DNA from: Toxorhynchites rutilus septentrionalis
Lineage: Eukaryota; Arthropoda; Insecta; Diptera; Culicidae
DNA: 64,000 nucleotides
Assembly (NCBI RefSeq): GCF_029784135.1
Contig: NC_073745.1
Coordinates: 56,499,705 to 56,563,704, forward strand
Reading direction: 5' to 3'
Of this stretch, positions 54,051-63,963 are shown piece after piece; the first letter of the stretch is position 1, and each line of letters opens with the position of its first letter. Below the pieces are notes generated by a model. That model saw nothing but the letters and a program-made list of their open reading frames with translations. It was not told the DNA's origin and ran no database searches. The position numbers and the translations under genes are program-made.

Positions 54051-55355
54051 ATGGAGTACACACAAAATACAACCGAAATCGAGAGCGAACAAGAAGACGT
54101 AAACATCTTCGCAAGAAGGGGACAGGTGATGAGATCACCGATTTTGAACCAATATCAGGTACCAAAATCCAACAACAGCAAAACCGCGGACGAGCAGCCA
54201 AGCCTGCATGTGAGAACTAAGCTGAGCGAAGCCATGAAGGCAAGTGAAGAACTCTACGAATACATCAAACCTCGTAGTAATGTTCATGCGGTGATAAGAA
54301 CTCTTACCGTAAAAATAAGATCCGCGCTTGCGATAGCTGAACGTGAACAGCAGACCTGGCGGGCAAGAGCAGAAAAAGCGGAGAATGCTCTGAAAGAAGC
54401 TGTGCAGAGTAAGGCAAAGGAAGTGATCTTGATACCGACGGTAGACTCTACCCCACTAACCGCAAAGAGGAGAAGACAAACTCCAGAAGAAAAGAAGGAG
54501 ACGAAAAAACACAAAGATGGCAGTGAAGGTGCTAGGGGTGAAAATAAGCAAAACAATGAAGATCCGAACGGGTGGCATACAGTCGAAAGGAAGAAAAAAG
54601 AAAACAAAAAGAAAGGAAAAACTAAGCCTAAGATGGAGAGGCAGAAACCAGAAGCTCTTATTGTGAGCGCAGCGGGGATGGCGACCTATGCCGAGATCCT
54701 GCGGAAGGTGAAAGAAGATCCGTCCTTACAGAATCTTGGGGAAAACGTGGCCAGGATAAGACGAACACAGAATGGAGAAATGTTGTTTGAATTGAAGAAG
54801 AACCCAACGATTAAAAGTTCGACATATAGAGAGCTAGTCGAAAAATCTCTGGGAGAAACGGCGAAAGTTAGGGCTCTTTCCCAAGAGATAGCGATCGAAT
54901 GTAGAAATCTGGATGAGATCACAACAGACGACGAGCTGAGAGAAGCCCTGAACGAACAGTTCGAACTTAGCGATGTCTCCTTAACAATTCGACTGAGGAA
55001 AGCATTTGGAGGTACACAAACAGCAGTGATAAAACTGCCAAGAATCGCAGCAAGAAAACTGCTAGAGACTGGCAAGATAAAAGTTGGATGGACGGTGTGC
55101 CCTCTAAGGGCTATTCAGCAAATGATGAGATGCTTTAAATGCATGGACTTTGGCCACCAATCTAGAAACTGCAATGGACCTGATAGATCGGACTCTTGCT
55201 TAAGATGCGGTAATAAGGGGCACTTAGCGAAAATGTGTACTAAGCCTCCAAGATGCATGCTCTGTACGACGGAGGTAGATAACGATCACGTCACCGGAGG
55301 CTCGAGATGCCCATTCTTTAAAAGAGCGCTGGCAGCAACAAGTAAATGGAGGTAA
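54051..55355 (+). CDS. R1-clade ORF1 (gag-like, zinc knuckles)
   Basis: 434 residues from the ATG at 54051. The first 90 residues are hydrophilic, with IFARRGQVMRSPIL, a motif kept in the fragment at 60841-61561. A short coiled-coil-like stretch follows (about 85-125, REQQTWRARAEKAENALKE). Next come a very basic segment from about 138 (KRRRQTPEEKKETKKHK), a possible nuclear signal, and a folded RRM-like middle (about 200-350). Three zinc knuckles occupy about 361-424: CFKCMDFGHQSRNC, CLRCGNKGHLAKMC and CMLCTTEVDNDHVTGGSRC. In this clade ORF1 binds the element RNA and carries the particle to its chromosomal target. The last codons overlap the ORF2 start by 10 bases. Confidence 0.93.
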   Translation: MEYTQNTTEIESEQEDVNIFARRGQVMRSPILNQYQVPKSNNSKTADEQPSLHVRTKLSEAMKASEELYEYIKPRSNVHAVIRTLTVKIRSALAIAEREQQTWRARAEKAENALKEAVQSKAKEVILIPTVDSTPLTAKRRRQTPEEKKETKKHKDGSEGARGENKQNNEDPNGWHTVERKKKENKKKGKTKPKMERQKPEALIVSAAGMATYAEILRKVKEDPSLQNLGENVARIRRTQNGEMLFELKKNPTIKSSTYRELVEKSLGETAKVRALSQEIAIECRNLDEITTDDELREALNEQFELSDVSLTIRLRKAFGGTQTAVIKLPRIAARKLLETGKIKVGWTVCPLRAIQQMMRCFKCMDFGHQSRNCNGPDRSDSCLRCGNKGHLAKMCTKPPRCMLCTTEVDNDHVTGGSRCPFFKRALAATSKWR

Positions 55356-58342
55356 CACAAATAAATCTCAACCACTGCGACACGGCACAACAATTGCTAT
55401 GGCAAGCCGCATATGAAATCAAATGCGATGTGGCGATCATAGCAGAGCCGTATCAGGTACCCCCAGACAACGGAAATTGGGTAACCGATAAAGCTAAAAT
55501 AGCCGCAATTACGACGTTGGGAAAATATCCCTTCCAGGAAGTTGTATCCAGTGAATATGAAGGGTTCGTGATTGTCAAAATTAACGACATCTTTGTATGC
55601 AGCTGCTATGCACCCCCGAGATGGACGATTGAGCAGTTCGACCAGATGCTCCACAATATAACGGAAGAGCTCATCGGACGGCATCCCATAGTCATCGGCG
55701 GGGACTTCAACGCCTGGGCAGTAGAGTGGGGGAGCAGATTTACCAATGCGAGGGGGTTTAGTCTGCTCGAAGGACTGTCAAAGCTGAATATAAGACTAGT
55801 TAATGAGGGCTCTACTAGCACTTTTCGCAGGGATGGGAGAGAGTCAATTATTGATGTAACCTTCTGCAGCCCGTCGTTAGCATCGAACATAAACTGGAGA
55901 GTCTGCGAGGATTATACCAACAGTGATCACCAAGCGATTCGCTACACCGTCAGTACTCAGTCGCCATTAACAAGGAGAGGGACGAGAACAAAGTGTAAGA
56001 AGTGGAAGCTGAAGGAGTTTGACAAGAACCTCTTCATCGAAGCACTCCAGGTGGATCGAACAACTTCTACTTTAAATGCAGTCGAACTGACAGAGGTTGT
56101 AACGAGAGCATGTGACGTCACCATGACGCGGAAATCAACGCCAAAAAACGAACGCCGTCCAGTATATTGGTGGAACGAGACAATTAACACACTGCGGATA
56201 AGCTGTCTCCGAGCCAGACGGAGAATGCAAAGGGCTAGGATTGACACCGAAAGAACAGAGTGCAGGGAAGTGTTCAGAGCGGCGAGAGCCGCGCTCAAGA
56301 GCGAAATAAGAATCAGCAGAAAGAACTGCTTCAAAGAACTGTGCCGCGACGTTGATGCGAATCCTTGGGGCAATGCCTATAGAGTGGTGATGTCAAAACT
56401 TAAAGGTCCCTCGACGCCCCAAGAGACCTGCCCGGATAAGCTGAACAGTATTATTGAAGGGCTTTTCCCGCAGCATGATCCTATGAGCTGGCCACCTACA
56501 CCATACGACCATAACGAAGATTCTGTCGAGAGAGTTACTACAGAGGAGCTGATAGCGGCAGTTAAAAAATTAAAAATTAAAAAAGCGCCAGGCCCAGACG
56601 GAATCCCCAACGTGGCTGTCAAAGCTGCGGTTCAAGCGTACCCGGATATATTTAGGGCAACGCTGCAGAAATGCCTCGATGATGGATACTTTCCGGATAC
56701 CTGGAAAAGACAAAGACTGGTACTGCTACCAAAACCAGGGAAACCTCCAGGGGATCCATCGTCGTACCGTCCCATCTGCCTTCTGGACACACTCGGGAAG
56801 CTGCTGGAAAAGATCATTCTCAACAGATTGATGAAGTGCACAGAACGTGAAGGTGAATACGGACTCTCTAAAATGCAGTTTGGGTTCCGGAAAAAAAGAT
56901 CGACAATGGATGCTATCATGTCAGTAACCGAGACAGCCGGCAAAGCATTGAAGCAAAAAAGACGCGGAAATCGTTATTGTGCCGTAATCACGATCGATGT
57001 GAAAAACGCATTCAACAGTGCCAGTTGGGAAGCTATCGCGATAGCGCTACATAGGTTACTAGTCCCGGACTACGTATGTAAAATTCTGAAAAGCTACTTC
57101 CAGAACCGAGTCTTAGTTTATGATACAGTGACAGGGCAGAAATCGTATAAAATTACAGCGGGGGTTCCACAAGGCTCCATTCTGGGCCCAACACTGTGGA
57201 ACGCGATGTACGATGGTGTGTTGTTGTTGAAGCTTCCCAGGGGCGTACAAATCACTGGTTTTGCTGATGATGTTTTATTGACGGTGATCGGAGAATCCCG
57301 AGAAGAAGTCGAAATGTTGGGTACAGAGGCAATCAAAACCGTTGAAGAATGGATGAACGACTCTAAACTGCAGATAGCACACCAGAAAACCGAGATGGTG
57401 TTGGTCAGCAACTGCAAAGTTGTGGAGCAAGCGAAAATCACCGTTGGGGAACACAGTATCTGTTCCAAACGGGAACTGAAGTACCTGGGTGTTATCCTTG
57501 ACGATCGACTCAATTTCAAGAGCCACGTGAGATATGCATGTGAGAAAGCAGCAAAGGTCGCAACAGGGATGGCTAGAATTATGCCGAACAACGCAGGGTC
57601 ATGTAGTAGCAAGAGGCGCCTTCTGGCCAGCGTATCCACATCGATACTCCGTTACGGTGGTCCGGTCTGGGTGGCAGCGCTCGAAGTAAGACAAAATCGG
57701 ACGCTGCTAAACAGAACGCTCAGAGTAATGGCGATGAGAGTATCGAGTGCATATCGAACGATATCTGCAGAAGCGGTATGCGTGATAGCGGGAATGATTC
57801 CCATCGACATTATCCTGGTTGAAGATAGCGTACGCTACGAGGAAAAAACAACGGACGTGCAAAATAACAGAGAACTGCGAAAAAGATCACGACTAGAGTC
57901 AATACGGAAGTGGCAACAGGTGTGGAACAACACACCTAACGGTCGATGGACCCACCGACTAATTCCGAATATCACGAAGTGGATTGGGCGCAAGCATGGA
58001 GAAGTAAATTTCCACTTGACCCAATTTCTGTCTGGTCATGGATGTTTTAGGCGGTACTTGAACAGGTTCGGACACGCGAACTCACCATCCTGTCCTGAGT
58101 GTGGTCAAGTAGAAGAAACAGCGGAACACGTGGTCTTCGAATGTCCTCGATTTGTCCAGCAGAGAAGAGAGTTGATCGCTGCATGCGGACTCAATTTGAA
58201 TGCCGATAACATCGTACACGAAATGTGTAAAAGCGAGAACTCGTGGAACGCAGTGAATTGTGTCATAGTCACAATAATGACGGAACTCCAACGAAAATGG
58301 AGAGCAGACCAAAGAATGAGCGTAGGAAACACAGAGCAATGA
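55346..58342 (+). CDS. R1-clade ORF2: endonuclease and reverse transcriptase
   Basis: 998 residues. The start ATG (55346) lies within the ORF1 stop context (ATGGAGGTAA), so ORF2 is probably reached by reinitiation after ORF1 termination. The APE-like endonuclease covers about 1-205: VTQINLNHCDTAQQLLW (typical R1-clade opening), IAEPYQ, VIGGDFNAW near 118, and NSDHQAI near 193. The RT lies at about 410-720: KKAPGPDGIPN, SSYRPICLLDTLGK, FGFRKKRSTMDA, VPQGSILGPTLWN and catalytic FADD at 639-642. A C-terminal CCHC knuckle, CPECGQVEETAEHVVFEC, begins at about 915. No RNase H is present. All catalytic motifs are intact and no stop interrupts the frame. The endonuclease would be the part that selects the microsatellite. 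Confidence 0.94.
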   Translation: MEVTQINLNHCDTAQQLLWQAAYEIKCDVAIIAEPYQVPPDNGNWVTDKAKIAAITTLGKYPFQEVVSSEYEGFVIVKINDIFVCSCYAPPRWTIEQFDQMLHNITEELIGRHPIVIGGDFNAWAVEWGSRFTNARGFSLLEGLSKLNIRLVNEGSTSTFRRDGRESIIDVTFCSPSLASNINWRVCEDYTNSDHQAIRYTVSTQSPLTRRGTRTKCKKWKLKEFDKNLFIEALQVDRTTSTLNAVELTEVVTRACDVTMTRKSTPKNERRPVYWWNETINTLRISCLRARRRMQRARIDTERTECREVFRAARAALKSEIRISRKNCFKELCRDVDANPWGNAYRVVMSKLKGPSTPQETCPDKLNSIIEGLFPQHDPMSWPPTPYDHNEDSVERVTTEELIAAVKKLKIKKAPGPDGIPNVAVKAAVQAYPDIFRATLQKCLDDGYFPDTWKRQRLVLLPKPGKPPGDPSSYRPICLLDTLGKLLEKIILNRLMKCTEREGEYGLSKMQFGFRKKRSTMDAIMSVTETAGKALKQKRRGNRYCAVITIDVKNAFNSASWEAIAIALHRLLVPDYVCKILKSYFQNRVLVYDTVTGQKSYKITAGVPQGSILGPTLWNAMYDGVLLLKLPRGVQITGFADDVLLTVIGESREEVEMLGTEAIKTVEEWMNDSKLQIAHQKTEMVLVSNCKVVEQAKITVGEHSICSKRELKYLGVILDDRLNFKSHVRYACEKAAKVATGMARIMPNNAGSCSSKRRLLASVSTSILRYGGPVWVAALEVRQNRTLLNRTLRVMAMRVSSAYRTISAEAVCVIAGMIPIDIILVEDSVRYEEKTTDVQNNRELRKRSRLESIRKWQQVWNNTPNGRWTHRLIPNITKWIGRKHGEVNFHLTQFLSGHGCFRRYLNRFGHANSPSCPECGQVEETAEHVVFECPRFVQQRRELIAACGLNLNADNIVHEMCKSENSWNAVNCVIVTIMTELQRKWRADQRMSVGNTEQ

Positions 58343-58518
58343 GTGCATAAGCACAGCCTCCTCCCGAAGTAATACCAAACGGTGGTTCCGGGAGAGAAAC
58401 GGCATGAAGAAGGAGGTGGTTTTTGGTGAGTAGGAATCTCACACTATCCGGTCAACATGGCGACTGGGTGTCTATGCAAGATTTCCACCTTCTACAAAAA
58501 AAAAAAAAAAAAAAAAAA

Positions 58519-58669
58519 CAAACATACAAACATACAAACATACAAACATACAAACATACAAACATACAAACATACAAACATACAAACATACAAACATACA
58601 AACATACAAACATACAAACATACAAACATACAAACATACAAACATACAAACATACAAACATACAAACAA
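58519..58669. repeat. (ACATACAA)n microsatellite, right part
   Basis: About 19 copies of the same 8-bp unit as at 53444-53834, in the same phase direction, after the poly(A) of the retrotransposon. Confidence 0.95.
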
Positions 58670-58962
58670 ATTACAGGGCAAGCTAAATAAAACCGTTTAA
58701 AAAGGTATGGTGTCTGAGAGCAGACAAACGACTACAAAGAGTTGAATATCTAAAAATGTCTCAAAAGATACTATTAGATTTTTGTTTTGATTACTGTTTG
58801 AATTCACCAAAGTTCGACTAGTGGGGCCGGACTTACGAAAGTTAAGAATTTTCGAAAAAATATAGAATTCAACAACTTGCGAAATAGTGTAACTAGGAAA
58901 ATGAAGAAATTGTGTAAAAACGAATCTAGGTGCAAATCTACATGAAAGATTATATGAATCAC
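58670..58962. other. Tail of the 118-bp-repeat element and unique DNA
   Basis: It opens with TTACAGGGCAAGCTAAATAA, which resembles the sequence after the short microsatellite at 52875-52900. Then unique sequence with no gene. Confidence 0.5.
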
Positions 58963-59410
58963 CAGCTGACCCGGCAAACTTCGTCCCGCCTAAAATTTAT
59001 ATGTATGGGAGCCCCACTTTAGAGAGAGAGGGGGAGGAGTATCGAACTATCATAGAATCGTTTATCGATCCCTAAAACCTCTATATGCTAAGTTTGATTA
59101 GTTTTTGAGTTGTTGAGAATTCTCCCCCCCCCTCTTAAGAGAGGGGGAGGAGTGTCTAACCACCATATAAACATTTATTGCACCCTAAAACATCCATATG
59201 CCTAATTTGGTTTCATTTGCTTGATTAATTCTCGAGTAATGCAGAATTTCATGTTTCATTTGTATGGCAGACTCACCCCACCTAGAGAGGGGGAGGAGTG
59301 TCTAACTACCATAGAATCATTTATTGAACCATAAAACCTTCACATACCAAATTTGGTTTCATTTGTTTGATTCATTCTCTAGTAATGTAGAAATTTGTAC
59401 TCTTTATAGA
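58963..59410 (+). repeat. Dispersed tandem-repeat element, copy 2 (short)
   Basis: It starts CAGCTGACCCGGCAAACTTC and GTCCCGCC like the other copies, but goes straight into about three tandem units without the ~480-base head. It fades out near 59410, lacking the CAGACAGAAATCC tail. Confidence 0.75.
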
Positions 59411-60840
59411 TTTCAAAAATAGGAAAATTACAATATCATATCAACAGACTAACTAAACAGATAAGACAAAGAAAGCAATTTTTGGAACATAAGCAATATG
59501 ATATGGCAACAAAGGAATTTTGGTTCCGAAAATTCCTTTCAACTGCTCGCGTGTACTCTATACATTCACTTTATAGTCATACTCCAATCTTACTTTTATT
59601 CATGTTCTTCGATTATATTTTGCTACCAAAATTGCCTCCGCTCGCTCCTCTTTCGGGTTTTATCCCCTTGGGTTCGAACAACGGCAGCAGAGCGCCATCG
59701 ATTGGCAATAAATTTTCTCTGGTTAGAGCATCGTGATTTTCCAAAACGATATCAATATCGCATTTCTGCTGGTGTCGTTTGGGTCGTATTGACATCGTTC
59801 CACTTCGTCCAAGCCACGTTCCACGCTGTCTATCCCCTTCAGTGCTTAGACAACAGACCACTGTTTCGAACGCACCGCCACCCTTCGTACTCGGGGGAAG
59901 TGTCTTACTGATACCGGATACGGTCGGTACTCCACATGGATGGAGCTGGACCGAATCAAAATCGAATCTTACGTTCGGTGGTTGGTTTCACGCGGCACCT
60001 GTCGCGCTTGTGGTGATAGGGTGGTGGGAACTAGAATGAATCGCTTATTTCTCGTTTGATATTGGCGTGCGCACACTGTAGCTGCGACCAGACAGAACCA
60101 CAACGTCAGGGATGCCAGATTTATTAAAATCGACAGATTTTAATGGGTTTCTCGTTTTTGTGCAGAATAACTCGAAATAAAAATATTGGTTTTAAATAAT
60201 AAGGATCACAATTTGTGGTAAACAAAAACAGTAATAAAAAAATATCTAAGAAATATAAAAGTTTTCAATAGAAAATTTAATTTTTGGCGTAGGACTACAT
60301 CTTTTATTTCTGTACTGGAGTGTAAGTTCATTGTTTCGAAAACGAGAGGGTTACGTTTGGAGTGCAAGGTTTTGAGCGTTAATACCTCTTTGCCGGCTGA
60401 ACGAAGTGGAATGCTAATCGTTTCATTGGAAAGATAAATGATATACGAAGTATATGTTTGTTACTTGAGTCGAAAAAGTCTTTCAATAGTTTAAAACTGT
60501 CTCGAAAGCAAACTATTGAAATCGCAAAAATATATAGATAAGAGTACCGGGCATGCGGTTGATGCACGTCGTTGGTTTGCAGCAAAATCTTGTGCTTGGC
60601 CTGGCCAACCTCATTTTTTATTTTGCTGCCGTGTTGAACGAACGTGCAAAATTTTTCGCTTCAGAAAGCATTCTCATTAGATGCACAAACGGTGCATTGT
60701 ACAGAGCTTGCATAAACGAAATATCACATAGGACGTTCCGCGTCGGTTTTCATACCGTTCAATGGAGAGCGTTTGCTTATGATTGAATCGCTCGTATGCA
60801 TTGTTGATTTTATGCGTTGGCAACGGTCAATAATGGTGAT
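59411..60840. other. Unique noncoding DNA
   Basis: Balanced composition. A degenerate palindromic motif (TTGGCGTAGGACTACAT) is at 60284-60300. Open frames at 59498-59911 and 60553-60786 have no recognisable domain. No gene supported. Confidence 0.4.
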
Positions 60841-61561
60841 CGTTCTGGGTGCGCCTCACTTTAGCCACATTCTTACCCAGATTTTTCAAGGTCGGATCGC
60901 CTTTCACTTTCTTCAGAATATCAGCGTAGGTTGTAGCGCCTGCTGCTGAAACAATCAGAGCATCTGGTTTCTGCCTCTCTTTTCGGGGTTTCGGCTTCTC
61001 TTTCGCTTTCTCTCCTTTTGTTTTTTTCTCAACTTTCTGCCACTCGTTAGGATTTTGGTTGTTGTCACTATTTTCTCTACTAGCACCATCGCAGGCATCT
61101 TTCTGTTTCTTTACTTGTCTTTTTTCTTCTGGGGTTTGCCTTCTTCGTTTTGTAGTTAATGGGGTAGAATCTCCCGTTGGGGTCGAAACTGCTTCCTTCG
61201 GTCTACTCTGCGCAGCCTCGTTCAGTGCGTTCTCCGCCTTCTCTGCTCTAGCTCTCCAGGATTGCTGCTCACGATCAGCTGCTGCAAGCGCTGATTTGAT
61301 TTTTATCGTGAGGTTTCTTATCACGGCGTGTACATTACTGCGAGGCTTGATATATTCGTAAAGTTCATCGCATGCTCTCTTGGCTTCACTCAGCTTCGAT
61401 TTTTCATGGTGTAGTTGAACGTCGATGGGTTTGTGGCTATTCGGTTTTTGTGCTGGAGATTGGGTCAATATTGGTGATCTCATCACTTGACCCCTTCTGG
61501 CAAAGATGCCTACCTCTTCAATTTCGTTCTCGAATTCTGTGGAATTTGTTTGTGAATTCAT
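60841..61561 (-). pseudogene. R1-clade ORF1, N-terminal half only
   Basis: The start is the ATG at 61561 (MNSQTNSTEFENE). It shares the IFARRGQVMRSPIL, ELYEYIKPRSNVHAVIR and KRRRQTPEEK blocks with the ORF1 at 54051. The frame stays open to about residue 240, where homology ends at RRTQN and a few unrelated codons lead to a stop. The zinc knuckles are missing. Clear protein-level divergence from the intact copy shows that it belongs to another lineage of the family or is old. Confidence 0.85.
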
Positions 61562-61796
61562 ATTTTGTTGGGTCCCCACTTCGGGCCGCTATCTCCGCTC
61601 GTTGTACATAGTCGCTTTTTTTTTGTGATCCCATGGTTATCTATGCAAGCAGTGAGGCCATGCAAAGGGTTGACACGGTCCTTCATGGGGACCGTGTTCA
61701 GAGCCAGATCAGCGCAAGTCAGGAATGTGACATCTGATGCCTAGTACCTAGTGCCTGAGCCTAGACGAGCATCGAACTTACCCGAAGGCCTGCCAA
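60841..61796 (-). mobile_element. Orphan 5' fragment of the R1-clade family
   Basis: On the minus strand this matches the element at 53836 from its first base (GGCAGGCCTTCGGG at 61796) through the 5' UTR and about half of ORF1, and stops abruptly at about 60841. It keeps the 5' end and lacks the 3' end, the reverse of normal LINE truncation, so it was broken after insertion by deletion or rearrangement. It is not flanked by the (ACATACAA)n target. Confidence 0.85.
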
Positions 61797-62157
61797 GGAT
61801 TTTATCGGGACGGGGGCAATCGCGCCATTGACCCACACGCCATTTCAGGAAGGTTTCACCCTTCCTTACTGAGGGAGCAGGATGGCACGACTGTCAGCCT
61901 TTAGCGTCAAATCTCACTCGTTTCCATATCATGTCCGTTTTCCATATAATAACCAGTTTGTTGTAATCAGGATCTTACTGGCGTCGATCCTGATGTGCTT
62001 AGCACTCCTTCCATTGCTCCTGCTCACGGTATTTCCCCCGTGCAATCTCCATAGGCTTTACCGCGCCCTTACTCGCGTTGTCACCCGATTAGTCGCCTCT
62101 TACGACAGGGACAGGGACCGAGACCCGAAGTGCTATTCTAGGCCGGCAGCTTCACGG
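61797..62157. other. GC-balanced segment of unknown origin
   Basis: Adjoins the 5' end of the R1 fragment and looks repeat-derived (e.g. GTCGCCTCTTACGACAGGGA), but I could not match it to another part of the window. No convincing open frame. Confidence 0.35.
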
Positions 62158-62297
62158 CTATAGTTATAGTTATAGTTCTAGTTCTAGTTCTAGTTCTAGT
62201 TCTAGTTCTAGTTCTAGTTCTAGTTCTAGTTCTAGTTCTAGTTCTAGTTCTAGTTCTAGTTATAGTTGTAGTTGTAGTTGTAGTTATAGTTATAGTT
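62158..62297. repeat. (TAGTTC)n hexamer microsatellite
   Basis: About 14 units of TAGTTC flanked on both sides by TAGTTA and TAGTTG variants, ending at the left terminus of the pogo-like element. Confidence 0.9.
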
Positions 62298-62668
62298 ATA
62301 CAGGTAAACTTCGATATAACGTACATTTCACTTTCAAAATTGTACGTTGTATCGAATTGTACGTTATATCGAAGCATAATAAAGTACTCACAAACGTAGT
62401 CTATAATACATTATTGTGTTGCTGTTTTAGTCAAGTTAATGAATAATTTCAATTAGAAGACGAAGCCAGCCTTTCTCATGATGTTTCCCTTCGTACTGTT
62501 GATTAAAGCTTGATTCATTTAGAATCCGGAATCACAAAACCAGCTGTATTTCGAGATTGATTGTAGGTACATAACTTGTTTTAGCATCACAATACAGATG
62601 ATTCATTATTTTATCAGAAAAAAAATATTGAAAAAAAATTCCTTTACACTTTGGAAATGTGTACGTTA

Positions 62669-63963
62669 AAGGGTGTGTCACATCGAATTGCATCACGGAA
62701 AAAACGCTGTAGAAATTCGCCCAGTAGACCGATCCTTTTGAAAATTTTAGACAGTAAAATAAAAACTATTAAGCAACTTTTGGCATTTTCTTTTTATTCA
62801 TACTTCGAACCCAAGCCCGTATGCTCGCACCTTCCTCTTTACCCCGTCCATAAGGTTCTGTACAACGTCAGGTTGTAGTTTTTTTAACAGAAATCCATTT
62901 TCTCTTGAAGTCCGCCTCCGATTTGACAACTTGTGGGTTCTTCCGGAGGGCCTGCTTCATAATCGCCCAATATTTCTCTATTGGGCGAAGCTCCGGCGCG
63001 TTGGGCGGGTTCATTTCCTTTGGCACGAAGGTGACCCCGTTGGCTTCGTACCACTCCAACACGTCCTTTGAATAATGGCACGAAGCGAGATCCGACCAGA
63101 AGATGGTCGGGCCCTCGTGCTGCTTCAATAGTGGTAGTAAGCGCTTCTGTAGGCACTCCTTAAGGTAAACCTGCCCATTTACCGTGCCGGTCATCACGAA
63201 GGGGCGCTCCGCTTTCCGCAAGAGCAGATCGCTTGCCACACCATGTACTTTTTGGCAAACTTGGATAGTTTCTGCTTGCGAATCTCCTCCGGAACGCTGA
63301 ATTTGTCCTCTGCGGAGAAGAACAACAGGCCCGGCAGCTGACGAAAGTCCGCTTTGACGTAGGTTTCGTCGTCCATTACCAGGCAATGCGGCTTCGTCAG
63401 CATTTCGGTGTACAGCTTCCGGGCTCGCGTCTTCCCCACCATGTTTTGCCTTTCGTCGCGGTTAGGAGCCTTCTGAACCTTGTATGTACGCAGGCCCTCC
63501 CGCTGCTTGGTCCGCTGGACGAATGAACTTGATATATTCAGCTTATTGGCGACATCCCGGACCGAACTTCTCGGATCACGTCTAAACTGCTTAACTACGC
63601 GCTTGTGATCTTTTTCACTGACGGAGCATCCATTTTTGCCGTTCTTCACCTTCCGGTCGATGGTTAGGTTCTCGAAGTATCGTTTTAGTACTCTGCTGAC
63701 CGTGGATTGGACGATTCCCAGCATCTTACCGATGTCCCGATGTGACAACTCCGGATTCTCGAAATGAGTGCGCAGGATTAATTCACGACGCTCTTTTTCG
63801 TTCGACGACATTTTTCCAAATTTACGAAAAATTGACAGTGAAGCATGGCCAACGTGATCTATACACTCTTATCTGATTATAAGTGAAAGCTGAAGATATT
63901 ATTCCTAAAAATTAAATTTCTACAGCGTTTTTTCCGTGATGCAATTTGATGTGACACACCCTT
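62669..63963 (-). mobile_element. DD37E-type Tc1/mariner transposon, copy 2
   Basis: A 1295-bp element with TA at 62667-62668 and 63964-63965 and 47-bp inverted repeats (62669-62715 and 63917-63963). It is very similar to the copy at 7329-8625 but inserted in a different repeat, so the family has moved more than once. Transposase on the minus strand. Confidence 0.93.
62868..63811 (-). pseudogene. DD37E transposase, frameshifted (copy 2)
   Basis: The start is the ATG at 63811 (MSSNEKERREL). HTH region about residues 8-45 (ELSHRDIGKMLGIVQSTVSR). First catalytic Asp at 147/148 in VMDDETYVKAD. The frame stays correct through FAKKYMVWQAICSCGKRSAP, where copy 1 is broken. It then shifts at a G-run at about 63200-63204, which has four G here against five in copy 1. 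The remainder continues in another frame: the second Asp is at 63090-63092 and the Glu at 62976-62978, exactly 37 residues apart. A one-base shorter T-run near 62880 also shortens the C-terminus to KKTTT. Inactive as it stands. Confidence 0.9.

Larger units (their letters stand above)
53836..58518 (+). mobile_element. Full-length R1-clade retrotransposon inserted in (ACATACAA)n
   Basis: A 4.68-kb element that begins GGCAGGCCTTCAGG directly after the left microsatellite. It has a 215-base 5' UTR, two intact overlapping ORFs and a 154-base 3' UTR, and ends in a 22-base poly(A) (58497-58518), after which the same microsatellite resumes. The 5' border is supported by the related fragment at 60841-61796, whose homology also begins at GGCAGGCCTTC. 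R1-clade endonucleases are often target specific, and the Waldo group is reported to use (ACAY)n arrays, so this looks like a Waldo-type element in its own target. Both ORFs are uninterrupted, so it may be active. Confidence 0.93.

Noticed and set aside
61882..62163. 93-codon forward frame next to the TAGTTC microsatellite
   Set aside because: No domain. The segment looks repeat-derived, and the frame ends in an RDRDRDP run from a purine-rich stretch.
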